NCBI GenBank assembly: GCA_002372505.1
Contig: DFGY01000080.1
Coordinates: 15,273 to 72,371 of the forward strand
Source: Firmicutes bacterium UBA3738
GTDB taxonomy: Bacteria; Bacillota; Clostridia; Peptostreptococcales; Anaerovoracaceae
Reading direction: 5' to 3'
Length of the DNA stretch: 57,099 bases
Under the pieces are notes generated by a model. The model was not told the origin of the DNA. It saw only the letters and a list, made by a program, of their open reading frames with translations, and made no database searches. Below are positions 41,393-49,643 of the stretch, in pieces; position 1 is the stretch's first letter, and the number at the start of each line of letters is the position of its first letter. The position numbers were made by a program, and so were the translations under genes.

Positions 41393-42286
41393 TTAATGAT
41401 TTAACATCAGAAGTCCGGCGTTGTTGCCCCGTGCATTGCTATGAACCCGGTGGGAAAACAGAAGATCCGGGTTGCAGCAGGTACATATATCCGTCACATG
41501 AATATTTTCCCCGGGAACGCCTGCCTCCTCCAGAACAATTCTGTTGGCAGCCCAAAGATCAAGCTGATATTTTCCGGAAGATCCGCTGCCCTCTTTTTCC
41601 ATCAAAAGCTCCTCGGCATGACTGGGGAATTCTCTCCTGAACTCTTCGGCAACATCTTCACTGATTTCATAGCAGTCCCGGCAAACCGACGGACCGATAC
41701 CGCAGATTAGGTCTGCCGGATTGCTTCCGTATTCCTCTGTCATTTTTTCTACCATGACTTTGCCGATACGCCCAACTGTGCCGCGCCAGCCTGAGTGAGC
41801 CAGACCTATGGCCTTATTCACAGGATCCACGAAGAAAACCGGAATGCAATCAGAAAAGAAAACAGCCAGAGCCAGACCTTTTACATTTGTAATATGGCCG
41901 TCCACTTCCCTGTAATCAAGCTGTCTTGTAACACCCTTTCCGGCGTCTTCTTCCCTTGCTACCCGAACGGTGGTGGTATGCTTTTGATCGGCGCAGACAA
42001 TGCGGTTTTTTTCTATTTCAAGGGCTTTGCAAATGCGTTCATAATTCTCATTTACCATGGTCACATCGTCCCCTCTGGTAAAGCTGAGATTCATGCTCTC
42101 AAAGCATCCTGTGCTCACTCCGCCTTCTCTGGTAGTCATGACATGAGAAATAAAGTCAAGCTTATCAAAGTCGGGAAATGTAAGATATCTAAGCTCACTC
42201 CCGTCTTCATTTATATATTTGTTTTCGTTTAGAGGCGAGGCGTAGCTGCCTCCACCGATTTTTCTTTTGAATTCTTTTCCTTCCAT
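41393..42286 (-). CDS. pgeF: YfiH/PgeF-family multicopper-like purine nucleoside phosphorylase/peptidoglycan editing factor
   Basis: 297-residue protein of the DUF152 ("polyphenol oxidase/laccase") family, shown in other bacteria to act on purine nucleosides or to edit mis-made muropeptides. Metal-binding motifs: DQKHTTTVRV, FFSDCIPVFFVDP, GLAHSGWRGTVGRI, and the C-terminal DICTCCNPDLLFSHR with two adjacent cysteines. ATG at 42286 follows AGAGGAT; the frame extends 15 codons upstream to TTG, overlapping the nitroreductase gene. It is downstream of that gene on the same strand. Confidence 0.88.
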   Translation of the reverse strand: MEGKEFKRKIGGGSYASPLNENKYINEDGSELRYLTFPDFDKLDFISHVMTTREGGVSTGCFESMNLSFTRGDDVTMVNENYERICKALEIEKNRIVCADQKHTTTVRVAREEDAGKGVTRQLDYREVDGHITNVKGLALAVFFSDCIPVFFVDPVNKAIGLAHSGWRGTVGRIGKVMVEKMTEEYGSNPADLICGIGPSVCRDCYEISEDVAEEFRREFPSHAEELLMEKEGSGSSGKYQLDLWAANRIVLEEAGVPGENIHVTDICTCCNPDLLFSHRVHSNARGNNAGLLMLNH

Positions 42287-42323
42287 TGTTAATCCTCTTT
42301 CCACACATAGGGTAAACACCCCT

Positions 42324-42983
42324 TTAACCAATCATTGTAAATATCTCTTCTATGGGTTTCTTCTTCGGGCTCTTGGGATTGGGCGCAGGCTTTCCTATTG
42401 AGATTACCGCAGCCAGGAATCTGTCTCCCACTTCAAAGCCGTGCTTTTCCTTCAGGTAGGCATCAATCTCCGGTGATGCGTAATTAAGAGCGTTGAGCCA
42501 GCAGGAACCGTAGCCCATGTCCACTGCCTTAAGAGTGAGATTCTCCAGGGCGGCACCCATATTCTGCATGCGGTTATTACGCCTGAGCCAGTGGTCGTTA
42601 ATCACCTCAGGGTCCTCGCCTACTTTTTCGAGAATGTCACCTACAGGCTGCTCTATCTCGTTGGCGTAAGCCAATATTATAGCAGATGCGTCCTTAAAGA
42701 AATAGAAGAAATGCTTCGCAAACTTTTGCATCTTGAGGCTTCTTTCCTCATCCACCTCAGCAAGTTTGTCAAATACTCCCTGCCACTTTGCCTCTACAAC
42801 TTCAGCAATGTCGCCAAGGATTTCAGCTTTGTTGATTCCGACGAAATGCCAGTTCTGGGAATTGTCCGCCGATGGAGCCATTCCCGCAGCCCTTACCATT
42901 TCCGCCAGTTCCTCTTCACTTATTTCACAAGGCACGTACCGTCTTACGCTCTGCCTTGCTTCCACTACCTTATCAAATTCCAT
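42324..42983 (-). CDS. Nitroreductase-family FMN oxidoreductase
   Basis: 219-residue flavoprotein of the nitroreductase fold. The N-terminal FMN contact is VVEARQSVRRYVPCEISEEE, followed by APSADNSQNWHFV, the dimer helix NMGAALENLTLKAVDMGYGS and SIGKPAPNPKSPKKK. The substrate is unknown; members reduce nitro groups, quinones or dehalogenate. AAAGGAAGG precedes the ATG. It lies 31 nt from pgeF in the same direction. Confidence 0.9.
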   Translation of the reverse strand: MEFDKVVEARQSVRRYVPCEISEEELAEMVRAAGMAPSADNSQNWHFVGINKAEILGDIAEVVEAKWQGVFDKLAEVDEERSLKMQKFAKHFFYFFKDASAIILAYANEIEQPVGDILEKVGEDPEVINDHWLRRNNRMQNMGAALENLTLKAVDMGYGSCWLNALNYASPEIDAYLKEKHGFEVGDRFLAAVISIGKPAPNPKSPKKKPIEEIFTMIG

Positions 42984-43038
42984 TTCTGCCTTCCTTTCAA
43001 TTATGAATTATAGCAAACCATACCCCTAGTTTCCACAG

Positions 43039-43074
43039 CAAAAAGATGACAGGAGAACGTCATCCCCTGTCACC
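43039..43074 (-). terminator. Terminator of the feo operon
   Basis: On the minus strand GGTGACAGG pairs with CCTGTCATC (plus 43066-43074 and 43045-43053), followed by TTTTTGC. It lies 17 nt after the last feo gene. Confidence 0.8.
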
Positions 43075-43090
43075 TTCAGGTTTCGTTATG

Positions 43091-43252
43091 TTAGTGGCAG
43101 CCTCCGCTGCAGCTTTTATGCTTTTCGCATGTCCCTGCTGCAGGGCAGCCTATGCAGGCTGTGCCCTTTTTCTTTTCCTTCACCATGTATCTGATAGCGA
43201 AGAATAGGATTGCTGCCAGGACGATAATTCCGACTAATGTAGGAATGTTCAT
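43091..43252 (-). CDS. FeoB-associated Cys-rich membrane protein
   Basis: 53-residue protein missed by longer ORF cutoffs. It starts MNIPTLVGIIVLAAILFFAI (one membrane helix), then a basic stretch and a cysteine-rich tail with CIGCPAAGTC, CEKH and SCSGGC. This pattern matches the small FeoB-associated proteins encoded at the 3' end of many clostridial feo operons, which may handle iron at the cytoplasmic mouth of FeoB or act like FeoC. GGAAGTGATATGA-like sequence before ATG gives a GGAAG site. It is 21 nt downstream of feoB. Confidence 0.85.
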   Translation of the reverse strand: MNIPTLVGIIVLAAILFFAIRYMVKEKKKGTACIGCPAAGTCEKHKSCSGGCH

Positions 43253-43273
43253 ATCATCACTTCCTTATCTGCA

Positions 43274-45286
43274 TTAAGCAGCCTGTCCGGCTTTCCGATG
43301 CAGTTCGTATTTCTCATCGAATCCGGCTCTGATCTTGCGGGAGATGAGAACTATTACTACTACCATGATAGCTATGGCAATTAGGCCCGGAAGGAATCCT
43401 GCTGCCAGGTGACCTTCCACTACCAGGGTTCCTATCTGGTTAACCAGGAATGCAACTGTGTATCCTGTAGCCAGCTGGAGGCCGATAGCGCTCCACAGCC
43501 ATCCCTTGCTCTGCATTTCGGAGTTCATAGCACCGATAGCAGCGAAGCACGGAGGTGTGAACAGGTTGAAGAACAGATATGCGAGAGCAGTTACTGTTGT
43601 AAGACCCATTGCAGCAGCTACTGTGTTTGCGCCGCCTGTCATTTCCAGTTCTTCTACGTCGATGAATCTTGTGAGGCCGTATACTACAGCCAGCGTGCCA
43701 ACAACGTTTTCCTTGGCGATGAAGCCTGTGATGGCTGCAGCTGCCAGCTGCCATACGCCGAAGCCCAGTGGTACGAGAAGTACGGCGAATGGTGATGCGA
43801 TTGTTGCGAGAATTGATGTATCTTCTGCTCCTTCGGGAACAACCTCGAAGCTCCAGTTGTATGTCTGCATGAGCTGTACTACCAGGTTACAAACCAGGAT
43901 GATTGTAGCAGCCTTGATGATGTATGCCTTGGCACGTTCCATCATTGACCAGAATGCTCTTACAAGGCTAGGTGCTTTGTACTTGGGGAGCTCCATGATG
44001 AAGAATGATTTTCTGTATTTATATCCTGTAACGGCTTTAACCAGCAGTGCTCCCAGGAATATGAGAAGGATCCCCGTAAAGTAGGAAACGAATGTTACCC
44101 AGCCTGCTCCTGCAAAGAATGCACCTGCAAAGAGTGCGATTACAGGAATCTTGGCGCCGCATGGTATAAATGTTGTCAGCATGGCTGTGGCTCTTCTTTC
44201 TCTCTCGTCACGGATTGTACGTGAACCCATGATAGCCGGGATGCCGCAGCCTGTTCCGATAATAATGGGAATTACGGATTTTCCGGAAAGTCCTACGCGC
44301 TTGAAGATTGGGTCCATTACGGCACTTACTCTTGCCATGTATCCGCAGTCTTCCAGAAGTGCGATGAGGAAGTACATTACCATTACCAGCGGCAGGAAGC
44401 CTACAACGGCACCAACACCGCCTACCACACCATCGGCCAGAATTGTCTGAAGTACCGGCGGTGCACTTTCAAGTTTACCTGCTACCCATTCCTGGAACAT
44501 TTCAATCCAGCCAACGAGCCAGTCGGCAATCCATGTGCCCAGGTAAGTCTGTGAAATTGCGAATACGCACCACATAACACCTGCGAAAATAATGATTCCC
44601 GCAACAGGATTGGTGAGTACCTTGTCTACTTTGTCAGATGTTGTTTCTTCTGTTGAAAGCTGTTTTCTGGTTTCAACTTCGCCAACTATTCCGTTTACGA
44701 AAGAGAAACGCTTACGGTCTTCTGCGTCTACCTGTGCCTTGTCGTGAAGATCAATGTCAGCCTGCAGATAAGGAGCCTTCTGCTCTGTTCCCGCCAGACT
44801 GATTGCCTTCTCGATTACTTCGCTAAGTCCATTGTTGCTTTTTTCCGTGGAAACGGTTTTAATAACCGGACAGCCCAGCTTTTCTTCAAGCTTAGCTATG
44901 TCTATGGTTGTGCCTTCCTTTTCGTTAATGTCGCTCTTGTTAAGGGCAACAACTACAGGCACGCCCAGCTCCAGAAGCTGTGTTGTGAAGAACAGGCTTC
45001 TTGAAAGGTTTGTGGCATCAACAATGTTTACGATTGCGTCCGGGTTTTCTTCACGAACGTATTCGCTTGTAATACCTTCTTCCGGTGTGAATGGCGACAT
45101 GGAGTAAGCTCCCGGAAGGTCAACGGCGATGACGTCCTTGCCGCCGGAAAACTCACTTTTAAGTGGCGCATCGTTCTTTCCAATGGTAACTCCGGCCCAG
45201 TTACCCACTTTCTCACTTCGTCCCGTCAGCGCGTTGTACATTGTAGTCTTACCGCTGTTGGGATTGCCGGCAAATGCAATTCTCAT
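43274..45286 (-). CDS. feoB: Ferrous iron transporter B
   Basis: Membrane ferrous iron transporter with N-terminal G protein, 670 residues. G1 is AGNPNSGKTTMYNALTG (about 6-22), G2 loop NWAGVTIGK, G3 DLPGAYSM, G4 ALNKSDI; a helical spacer follows and the C-terminal half has about eight to ten membrane segments with paired Gate motifs (GCGIPAIMGSRT, FIPCGAKIPV, and FTPPCFAAIG). The ATG at 45286 follows AAGGAGT; the frame runs 12 codons further but with no ribosome binding site. It is preceded by feoA, with a strong hairpin in the intergenic space. Confidence 0.95.
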   Translation of the reverse strand: MRIAFAGNPNSGKTTMYNALTGRSEKVGNWAGVTIGKNDAPLKSEFSGGKDVIAVDLPGAYSMSPFTPEEGITSEYVREENPDAIVNIVDATNLSRSLFFTTQLLELGVPVVVALNKSDINEKEGTTIDIAKLEEKLGCPVIKTVSTEKSNNGLSEVIEKAISLAGTEQKAPYLQADIDLHDKAQVDAEDRKRFSFVNGIVGEVETRKQLSTEETTSDKVDKVLTNPVAGIIIFAGVMWCVFAISQTYLGTWIADWLVGWIEMFQEWVAGKLESAPPVLQTILADGVVGGVGAVVGFLPLVMVMYFLIALLEDCGYMARVSAVMDPIFKRVGLSGKSVIPIIIGTGCGIPAIMGSRTIRDERERRATAMLTTFIPCGAKIPVIALFAGAFFAGAGWVTFVSYFTGILLIFLGALLVKAVTGYKYRKSFFIMELPKYKAPSLVRAFWSMMERAKAYIIKAATIILVCNLVVQLMQTYNWSFEVVPEGAEDTSILATIASPFAVLLVPLGFGVWQLAAAAITGFIAKENVVGTLAVVYGLTRFIDVEELEMTGGANTVAAAMGLTTVTALAYLFFNLFTPPCFAAIGAMNSEMQSKGWLWSAIGLQLATGYTVAFLVNQIGTLVVEGHLAAGFLPGLIAIAIMVVVIVLISRKIRAGFDEKYELHRKAGQAA

Positions 45287-45360
45287 ACTAATAACTCCTT
45301 CTTGTAATATTGCTTGATTCACATCTCATAGTGTGAACATAATTAGTAATTGTTTATTCG

Positions 45361-45388
45361 GCGCAGGTTATACTCGACTAACCCGCGC
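45361..45388 (-). other. Hairpin between feoA and feoB
   Basis: On the minus strand GCGCGGGTTA pairs with TAACCTGCGC (one mismatch) over an 8-base loop. No T-run follows, so it is not a terminator; mRNA processing or differential stability of feoA versus feoB is possible. A second smaller stem (AAGGCAA/TTGCCTT) is at 45399-45420. Confidence 0.55.
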
Positions 45389-45428
45389 ACATTTTTTAAG
45401 GCAAAGATTTTTCCTTGCCTTTAATAAA

Positions 45429-45713
45429 CTAAACTATTATTGCTTCAGCAAGCAAGTTATCCAAAGTGTACCTGCCGTCCTTAATTACGACGATACAGCT
45501 CTTCTTCTTTTTTGATATAAGGGTTATCTGCTCACCTGTGTAGCACCCTAGTCTGAAGAGGAATGCATTCATATCCTCATCCTCAGTGTCAAGCTCCTTG
45601 ATAGTATATGTTTCGCCCGGCTGTGCTTCCAGCAAATTCATCTTATCCAAAACACGATCCTCCTTAAGAGCATCTAAACCAATCTTTCCATTGTACTTAG
45701 CTGCTGCTTCCAA
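45429..45713 (-). CDS. feoA: Ferrous iron transport protein A (SH3-like)
   Basis: 94-residue small cytosolic protein with the FeoA SH3-like beta-barrel: LLEAQPGETYTIKELDTE, DMNAFLFRLGCYTGEQITLI and KSCIVVIKDGRYTLDNLLAEAI. It supports FeoB-dependent Fe(II) uptake. The start is TTG at 45711-45713 after AGGAG; no nearby ATG fits. The promoter and a DtxR-like box lie 40-75 nt upstream. It heads feoA-feoB-small Cys-rich protein. Confidence 0.92.
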   Translation of the reverse strand: MEAAAKYNGKIGLDALKEDRVLDKMNLLEAQPGETYTIKELDTEDEDMNAFLFRLGCYTGEQITLISKKKKSCIVVIKDGRYTLDNLLAEAIIV

Positions 45714-45750
45714 ACTTATTCTCCTCTCTTTGGTGTTAGTGTATTCTAAC

Positions 45751-45786
45751 TTAGTTAAGTATACCTAACCGATACAGTAAAGTCAA
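45751..45786 (-). promoter_or_regulatory. feo promoter with overlapping DtxR-type operator
   Basis: Minus strand TTGACT (45781-45786), 17-nt spacer and TATACT (45758-45763). The -10 is embedded in TTAGGTATACTTAACTAA (45751-45768), an imperfect palindrome resembling the DtxR/IdeR/MntR consensus TTAGGTTAGSCTAACCTAA. Iron-dependent repression of feo is the natural reading. Confidence 0.7.
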
Positions 45787-45796
45787 CAAATATTTA

Positions 45797-45825
45797 TTGT
45801 ATTATTCACCTGTCATGTGTATTAT
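45797..45825 (+). promoter_or_regulatory. Promoter of the LDH/MDH-family gene
   Basis: TTGTAT (45797-45802), 17-nt spacer and TATTAT (45820-45825), back to back with the feo promoter (11 nt between -35 elements). Confidence 0.6.
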
Positions 45826-45866
45826 TAATGAAAGAATATCCTTCTTAAGGATTATGGAGGTAGATT

Positions 45867-46826
45867 TTGACAGAGATTGAAAAGAAAAATGGAAAAGTTG
45901 CAATAATCGGCGCCGGCTACGTAGGGGCACAGGTCACCTACACCATGGCTATGCGCAACGTTGCAAAGGAAATAGTTTTAATAGATATAAATGAAGAAAA
46001 GGCTCACGGCGAGGCAAAGGATATACGCCACGGCCTGCCCTTTATGGATACCACCGGCATTCGCGTCGGTGATTATAATGAGTGCGCCGACTGCGACCTT
46101 ATTATCATCAGCGCAGGACGCGGGAGAAAGCCCGGGGAGACGCGCCTGGATCTTACACATGAGAACATTAAAATTATGGAATCCGTAACCGATTCCATAA
46201 AGCAGCACTACACCAGAGGTGCGATTATGGTTATTTCCAACCCTGTGGACATACTGACATTGAAGGTCACTCAGTGGATGGGACTGCCTGAAGGCCTTGT
46301 CTTCGGAACAGGCTGCATTCTCGACACCAGCAGATTTCTCCGCACCGTTGCGGATACTATTAATGTGGATATAACGTACCTGGACGGCTACATGATTGGA
46401 GCACACGGAGAATTTCCCGTCCCTGTGTGGAGCAAGCTCAATGTGAATGGTACTCCAATTGAAGAATATTGCCGGGAGAATTCAATTGAATGGAATGAAA
46501 AAATCAAATCCGCCATTACCGACAGCACGAAAAAACTGGGGGCTGAAATAATTGCAGCCAAGGGTCGCACCGACTTTGGAATATCCACCTGTGTCTGCAG
46601 ACTGGCTGACGCAATTATAAATAACAGACCCATTAGTACTCCGGTGAGCAGCCTGCTTAATGACGACTACGGAATCAAGGACATTGCCCTTTCCATACCG
46701 TCACAAATCGATGCATCAGGCATTACAAAGATTACCGACACTAAATTCAATGAAAAAGAATTCAGCGGACTACTCGGAGCCGCTGACATGTTAAAAAATA
46801 CTGTTAATCTTATAGAAAACCTATAG
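45867..46826 (+). CDS. Lactate/malate dehydrogenase-family enzyme with Arg at the specificity position
   Basis: 319-residue NAD-dependent 2-hydroxyacid dehydrogenase. The nucleotide fold is VAIIGAGYVGAQV (11-23); the active-site loop is AGRGRKPGETRLDL, the substrate-binding region CILDTSRFLR and the catalytic histidine in MIGAHGEFPVP. Overall closest to L-LDH, but at the position of LDH Gln102 (AGxxQKPGETR) there is Arg87; in classic work on this superfamily Gln-to-Arg at this site shifts specificity from pyruvate to oxaloacetate. So malate dehydrogenase, or another dicarboxylate, is a real alternative. The start is TTG six bases after GGAGG; no usable ATG is near. Confidence 0.8.
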   Translation: MTEIEKKNGKVAIIGAGYVGAQVTYTMAMRNVAKEIVLIDINEEKAHGEAKDIRHGLPFMDTTGIRVGDYNECADCDLIIISAGRGRKPGETRLDLTHENIKIMESVTDSIKQHYTRGAIMVISNPVDILTLKVTQWMGLPEGLVFGTGCILDTSRFLRTVADTINVDITYLDGYMIGAHGEFPVPVWSKLNVNGTPIEEYCRENSIEWNEKIKSAITDSTKKLGAEIIAAKGRTDFGISTCVCRLADAIINNRPISTPVSSLLNDDYGIKDIALSIPSQIDASGITKITDTKFNEKEFSGLLGAADMLKNTVNLIENL

Positions 46827-46827
46827 T

Positions 46828-47079
46828 TTATCTATTTTTTTCAAGCCACTTAACAGCATAGGAGCATGAGGCTTCTACTTTGCCGCCCTGGCTTTCTATT
46901 TCATCTACGGCAGCCTGAACAAGCTTGCCTGCTATTCCCTGTCCCTGAAGTGAAGAGTCCACCAGGGTGTGGTTGATGTTGAATACACCCGGGGATGTCT
47001 CCGGGAATGTAACCTCGGCTATAACCTTTCCGTTTTCATCTTCGCTGTAAATGCGACCGGCTTCTTTTTTGAATTCCAT
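46828..47079 (-). CDS. Small GNAT-like N-acetyltransferase
   Basis: 83-residue YjdJ/DUF-type GNAT domain. The acetyl-CoA loop is SSLQGQGIAGKLVQAAVDEI (about 42-61), followed by YAVKWLEKN. These minimal GNATs lack the N-terminal half of full enzymes; their acceptor is unknown. AAAGGAGAA precedes the ATG. The stop is 1 nt from that of the convergent dehydrogenase gene. Confidence 0.88.
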   Translation of the reverse strand: MEFKKEAGRIYSEDENGKVIAEVTFPETSPGVFNINHTLVDSSLQGQGIAGKLVQAAVDEIESQGGKVEASCSYAVKWLEKNR

Positions 47080-47093
47080 TGGGATTCTCCTTT

Positions 47094-47744
47094 CTACGCT
47101 CTAATCTGATCCCTGCTGACGGGAAACTCGAAATATGTATCCGGATATGGCTCATCTTCGAGAGTGAAATGCCACCACTCGTTATCTATAGGCTTAAACC
47201 CGCCTCTGATCATCTGGCTCTGAAGCAACATTCTATTCTCGTACTGCTCATCTGTAATGCCTCTGTAGTCAGGGTGGGATATTTCATCGAACATATCGAA
47301 GGGACTGCCCATATCCACTTCCTTGCCTGTATCCATTTCAAGGAGGGTCACGTCTATGGTGCTGCCTCTGCTGTGACTGGACTGCTTTGCAATATATTCT
47401 TTTATAAAGAGCTCCTGCTTTTCAAGCTTGGGATAAAAGTACGGTTTCATTCTGATGTCAGTGTCTTCTATTCCCCACAAAACGAAGTGCTTTACTGCTC
47501 TGGCCGGTCTGTAGGCGTCGAAGACCTTCATCATATATCCCTTTACGTACAGCTCACTGGCCACATCCTTAAGGGCACGGGCCGCCTCCTTTGTGAGTAT
47601 GGCAATAGGCTCTTCGTATCCGTCTATCCTCTCACCGACGAAATTATAAGAGGAATGATACCTGATTTCCTGTATTATGTGTGGAACGAAATCCGCAAGA
47701 AGTACGAAACCCGATGCGTTATTTAATATATCTTTTTCTTTCAT
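47094..47744 (-). CDS. VanX-type D-alanyl-D-alanine dipeptidase (M15D)
   Basis: 216-residue zinc peptidase. Motifs: DAYRPARAVKHF (about 74-85), the first metal ligands in SSHSRGSTIDVTLL, and the catalytic Glu/His in DNEWWHFT. In glycopeptide-resistance clusters VanX removes D-Ala-D-Ala; stand-alone copies like this one, without vanH/vanA neighbours or a two-component system, are more likely for peptidoglycan recycling or D-Ala use. No good ribosome binding site is seen (AAAGGC at about -17). No signal peptide. Confidence 0.9.
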   Translation of the reverse strand: MKEKDILNNASGFVLLADFVPHIIQEIRYHSSYNFVGERIDGYEEPIAILTKEAARALKDVASELYVKGYMMKVFDAYRPARAVKHFVLWGIEDTDIRMKPYFYPKLEKQELFIKEYIAKQSSHSRGSTIDVTLLEMDTGKEVDMGSPFDMFDEISHPDYRGITDEQYENRMLLQSQMIRGGFKPIDNEWWHFTLEDEPYPDTYFEFPVSRDQIRA

Positions 47745-47835
47745 TGCTTATGGTCTTTGCCTTTCTTTACTGTATCTATAATCTATATTCCGAGTCTATA
47801 TCCTATTATATTATATGTCAATAAGTCCGCCGCCC

Positions 47836-48012
47836 TCATTCCTCTTCCGGAATGTTATCTTCCTCAAAGGGGACTCTGTCCATTTCAAGGAGCATTTCAT
47901 GCTCCCTGTCCTTTTCCCGCAGAGCCTCTCTAAGGCCACTCACTGCGTCAAAGGGCATGAACTGCTTGGCTCTCTGAGATATGGGCATCTTTGCCCTGGG
48001 TTTATTCTCCAC
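47836..48012 (-). CDS. Small conserved-looking protein following the Y-family polymerase
   Basis: 58 residues from a GTG at 48012, seven bases after GGAGGG; the frame extends to a TTG at 48027. The core KMPISQRAKQFMPFDAVSGL followed by REALREKDREHE looks conserved and is acidic at the end. It overlaps the polymerase gene by 11 nt, and belongs to the same three-gene SOS cassette. Function not known to me. Confidence 0.7.
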   Translation of the reverse strand: MENKPRAKMPISQRAKQFMPFDAVSGLREALREKDREHEMLLEMDRVPFEEDNIPEEE

Positions 48013-49285
48013 TCTTGTGCCCTCCAATCTGCCTGTTTCTCTCCAGGGCCGTTGCCCCCTCTTTCAAGTCCGAGCTTTTGAAAATTGCATTCTTTCCGAA
48101 TTTATCTTTTATGTCCAGCATGGCCTGCTGGATCTTTTTATCTTCGGCTACTCTCTCCTCTGTCTGTTCGCCGAACAGAGTCAGTTGCTCCTCCCCGTCA
48201 TCTTCCATAAGGTCGTTGCAGTAAAGATTGAAATGCCTCACCTTCTGCTCCCTGTCCACAATCTCATCATATATTTTCAGTAGCTCCGGCACGAAGACAC
48301 TGGCCACATTAGTCGGTGTCAGTACGTTCGCCGTACCGCGAACCGACTTAAGATGTGCTTTTCTGGAGTAAGCAACGTGAACCGTCATGGAATTTGTCTT
48401 TACCCCGCGCCTTACCATGTCAAGGCACAGAGCTTCTGCCATCTCTCTGAGAATGAGCCTTCCTTCTTCGAACTCGTAATCCCGCATGAGTACCTGGCCG
48501 CTGGCCAGACATTTAGTCTTTGGAGTGTACGCCTTAATGTCATTCATTGTCACCGGCTCTATTCCCCAGGCATGGTCGATTAAAAGCTCTGCATCAATCC
48601 CCAGCATCCTATAAAGCAGATCTTCGTCAGCCTTTGCAATCTGACCCATGGTGTATAGGCCCACGTTTTCCAGCCTGGTGGCAATGCCTCGTCCAATGCG
48701 CCAGAAATCCGTAAGAGGTCTGTGATCCCAAAGCTCTTCTCTGTAAGTTTCCTCATCCAGATAGCCAATGAAATCCTCCGCATGCTTGGCCGTTATATCC
48801 AGGGCGATCTTTGCCAGATACAGATTCGTCCCTACACCGGCCGTTGCCCGCACGCCTACCTCTTCGTAAACCTTTTCCATAAGGAACTCAGCCATCTGTT
48901 TTGGCGTCATATTGTAAGTACTCAGGTAAGGCCCGATATCTATGAAGGCCTCGTCTATTGAGTACACAAATATATCCTCTTTGGAAATATATCTTAGATA
49001 CACCCCGTATATTTCCGCGGCGTAGTCTATATACCTTTGCATCCTTGGAGGTGCCATTATGTAATCTATATTTTTCGGTATTTCAAAAACGCGGCAGCGG
49101 TTTTTTACTCCCAGCTTTTTAAGAGAAGGCGATACCGCCAGACATATGGTTTTGTCACTGCGCTCCGGGTCCGCCACCACAAGGTTGGTAGTCAGAGGAT
49201 CCAGGCCACGCTCCACACATTCAACGGAAGCGTAAAATGACTTTAAGTCTATGCAGCAATACATTACATTTTCATTAGTTCCCAT
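48002..49285 (-). CDS. Y-family DNA polymerase (UmuC/DinB type)
   Basis: 427-residue translesion polymerase. Motifs: CIDLKSFYASVECVERGLDP (about 10-29), the catalytic YSIDEAFIDIG (about 107-117), and the helix-hairpin-helix FWRIGRGIATRLENVGLYTM; the little-finger domain follows (TKCLASGQVLMRDYEF). This fits the UmuC/UvrX/YqjW branch. The ATG at 49285 lies within the upstream gene; the second ATG at 49264 overlaps its stop (TAATG) and is an equally good start. A LexA-like box lies upstream of the cassette. Confidence 0.93.
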   Translation of the reverse strand: MGTNENVMYCCIDLKSFYASVECVERGLDPLTTNLVVADPERSDKTICLAVSPSLKKLGVKNRCRVFEIPKNIDYIMAPPRMQRYIDYAAEIYGVYLRYISKEDIFVYSIDEAFIDIGPYLSTYNMTPKQMAEFLMEKVYEEVGVRATAGVGTNLYLAKIALDITAKHAEDFIGYLDEETYREELWDHRPLTDFWRIGRGIATRLENVGLYTMGQIAKADEDLLYRMLGIDAELLIDHAWGIEPVTMNDIKAYTPKTKCLASGQVLMRDYEFEEGRLILREMAEALCLDMVRRGVKTNSMTVHVAYSRKAHLKSVRGTANVLTPTNVASVFVPELLKIYDEIVDREQKVRHFNLYCNDLMEDDGEEQLTLFGEQTEERVAEDKKIQQAMLDIKDKFGKNAIFKSSDLKEGATALERNRQIGGHKSGE

Positions 49286-49527
49286 CTTGCGTCACGCAAA
49301 AAATATTTCAGTTCGTACCTTCTGTCCATACCTCTGATCGTGCTCTGGCAATGGTATATAAATATAGGATTGCTGAGACGATTCTTCTCTTCCACATAGA
49401 GCACCTGGTCCACAATCACGTCCTGCATGCTGCCGTCCCTTTCAACGTAGCGGAACTTCCTGGGCCGGGGCCTGTCTCCCTGGTTGAAAACGACGATAGC
49501 ATTTACAGGCAGCGACATCATCTTCAT
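49264..49527 (-). CDS. Small protein preceding the Y-family polymerase, function unknown
   Basis: 87 residues from ATG 49527 (GGAAGGAAG eight bases upstream; a GTG at 49536 is the frame start). It begins MKMMSLPVNAIVVFNQGDRP, contains RKFRYVERDGSMQDVIVDQV and ends LKYFLRDARWELMKM. Position just before a polymerase of this type resembles that of the small YolD-like or ImuA-like partners seen in other SOS cassettes, but no clear similarity is evident. Coupled to the polymerase by overlap. Confidence 0.75.
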   Translation of the reverse strand: MKMMSLPVNAIVVFNQGDRPRPRKFRYVERDGSMQDVIVDQVLYVEEKNRLSNPIFIYHCQSTIRGMDRRYELKYFLRDARWELMKM

Positions 49528-49587
49528 GGCGCTCACTTCCTTCCTCTATCCTGGAAGTTAAGTGTAACACAGGCAACCGCAAAAAGC

Positions 49588-49599
49588 AAACATATGTTC
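49588..49599 (-). promoter_or_regulatory. LexA/DinR-like SOS box
   Basis: On the minus strand GAACATATGTTT, one change from the Gram-positive SOS palindrome GAACNNNNGTTC. It overlaps the -35 (TTGCTT) of a promoter with 17-nt spacing to TACACT, about 60 nt upstream of the polymerase cassette. Confidence 0.7.
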
Positions 49600-49643
49600 T
49601 TTTTTATCAACGCCCTTTTCTGTATAACCTGCCTTCGGAAAGC

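Noticed and set aside
47094..47744. Glycopeptide (vancomycin) resistance locus
   Set aside because: Only a VanX-type dipeptidase is present, with no vanH, vanA/B ligase or VanRS; stand-alone M15D enzymes are common.
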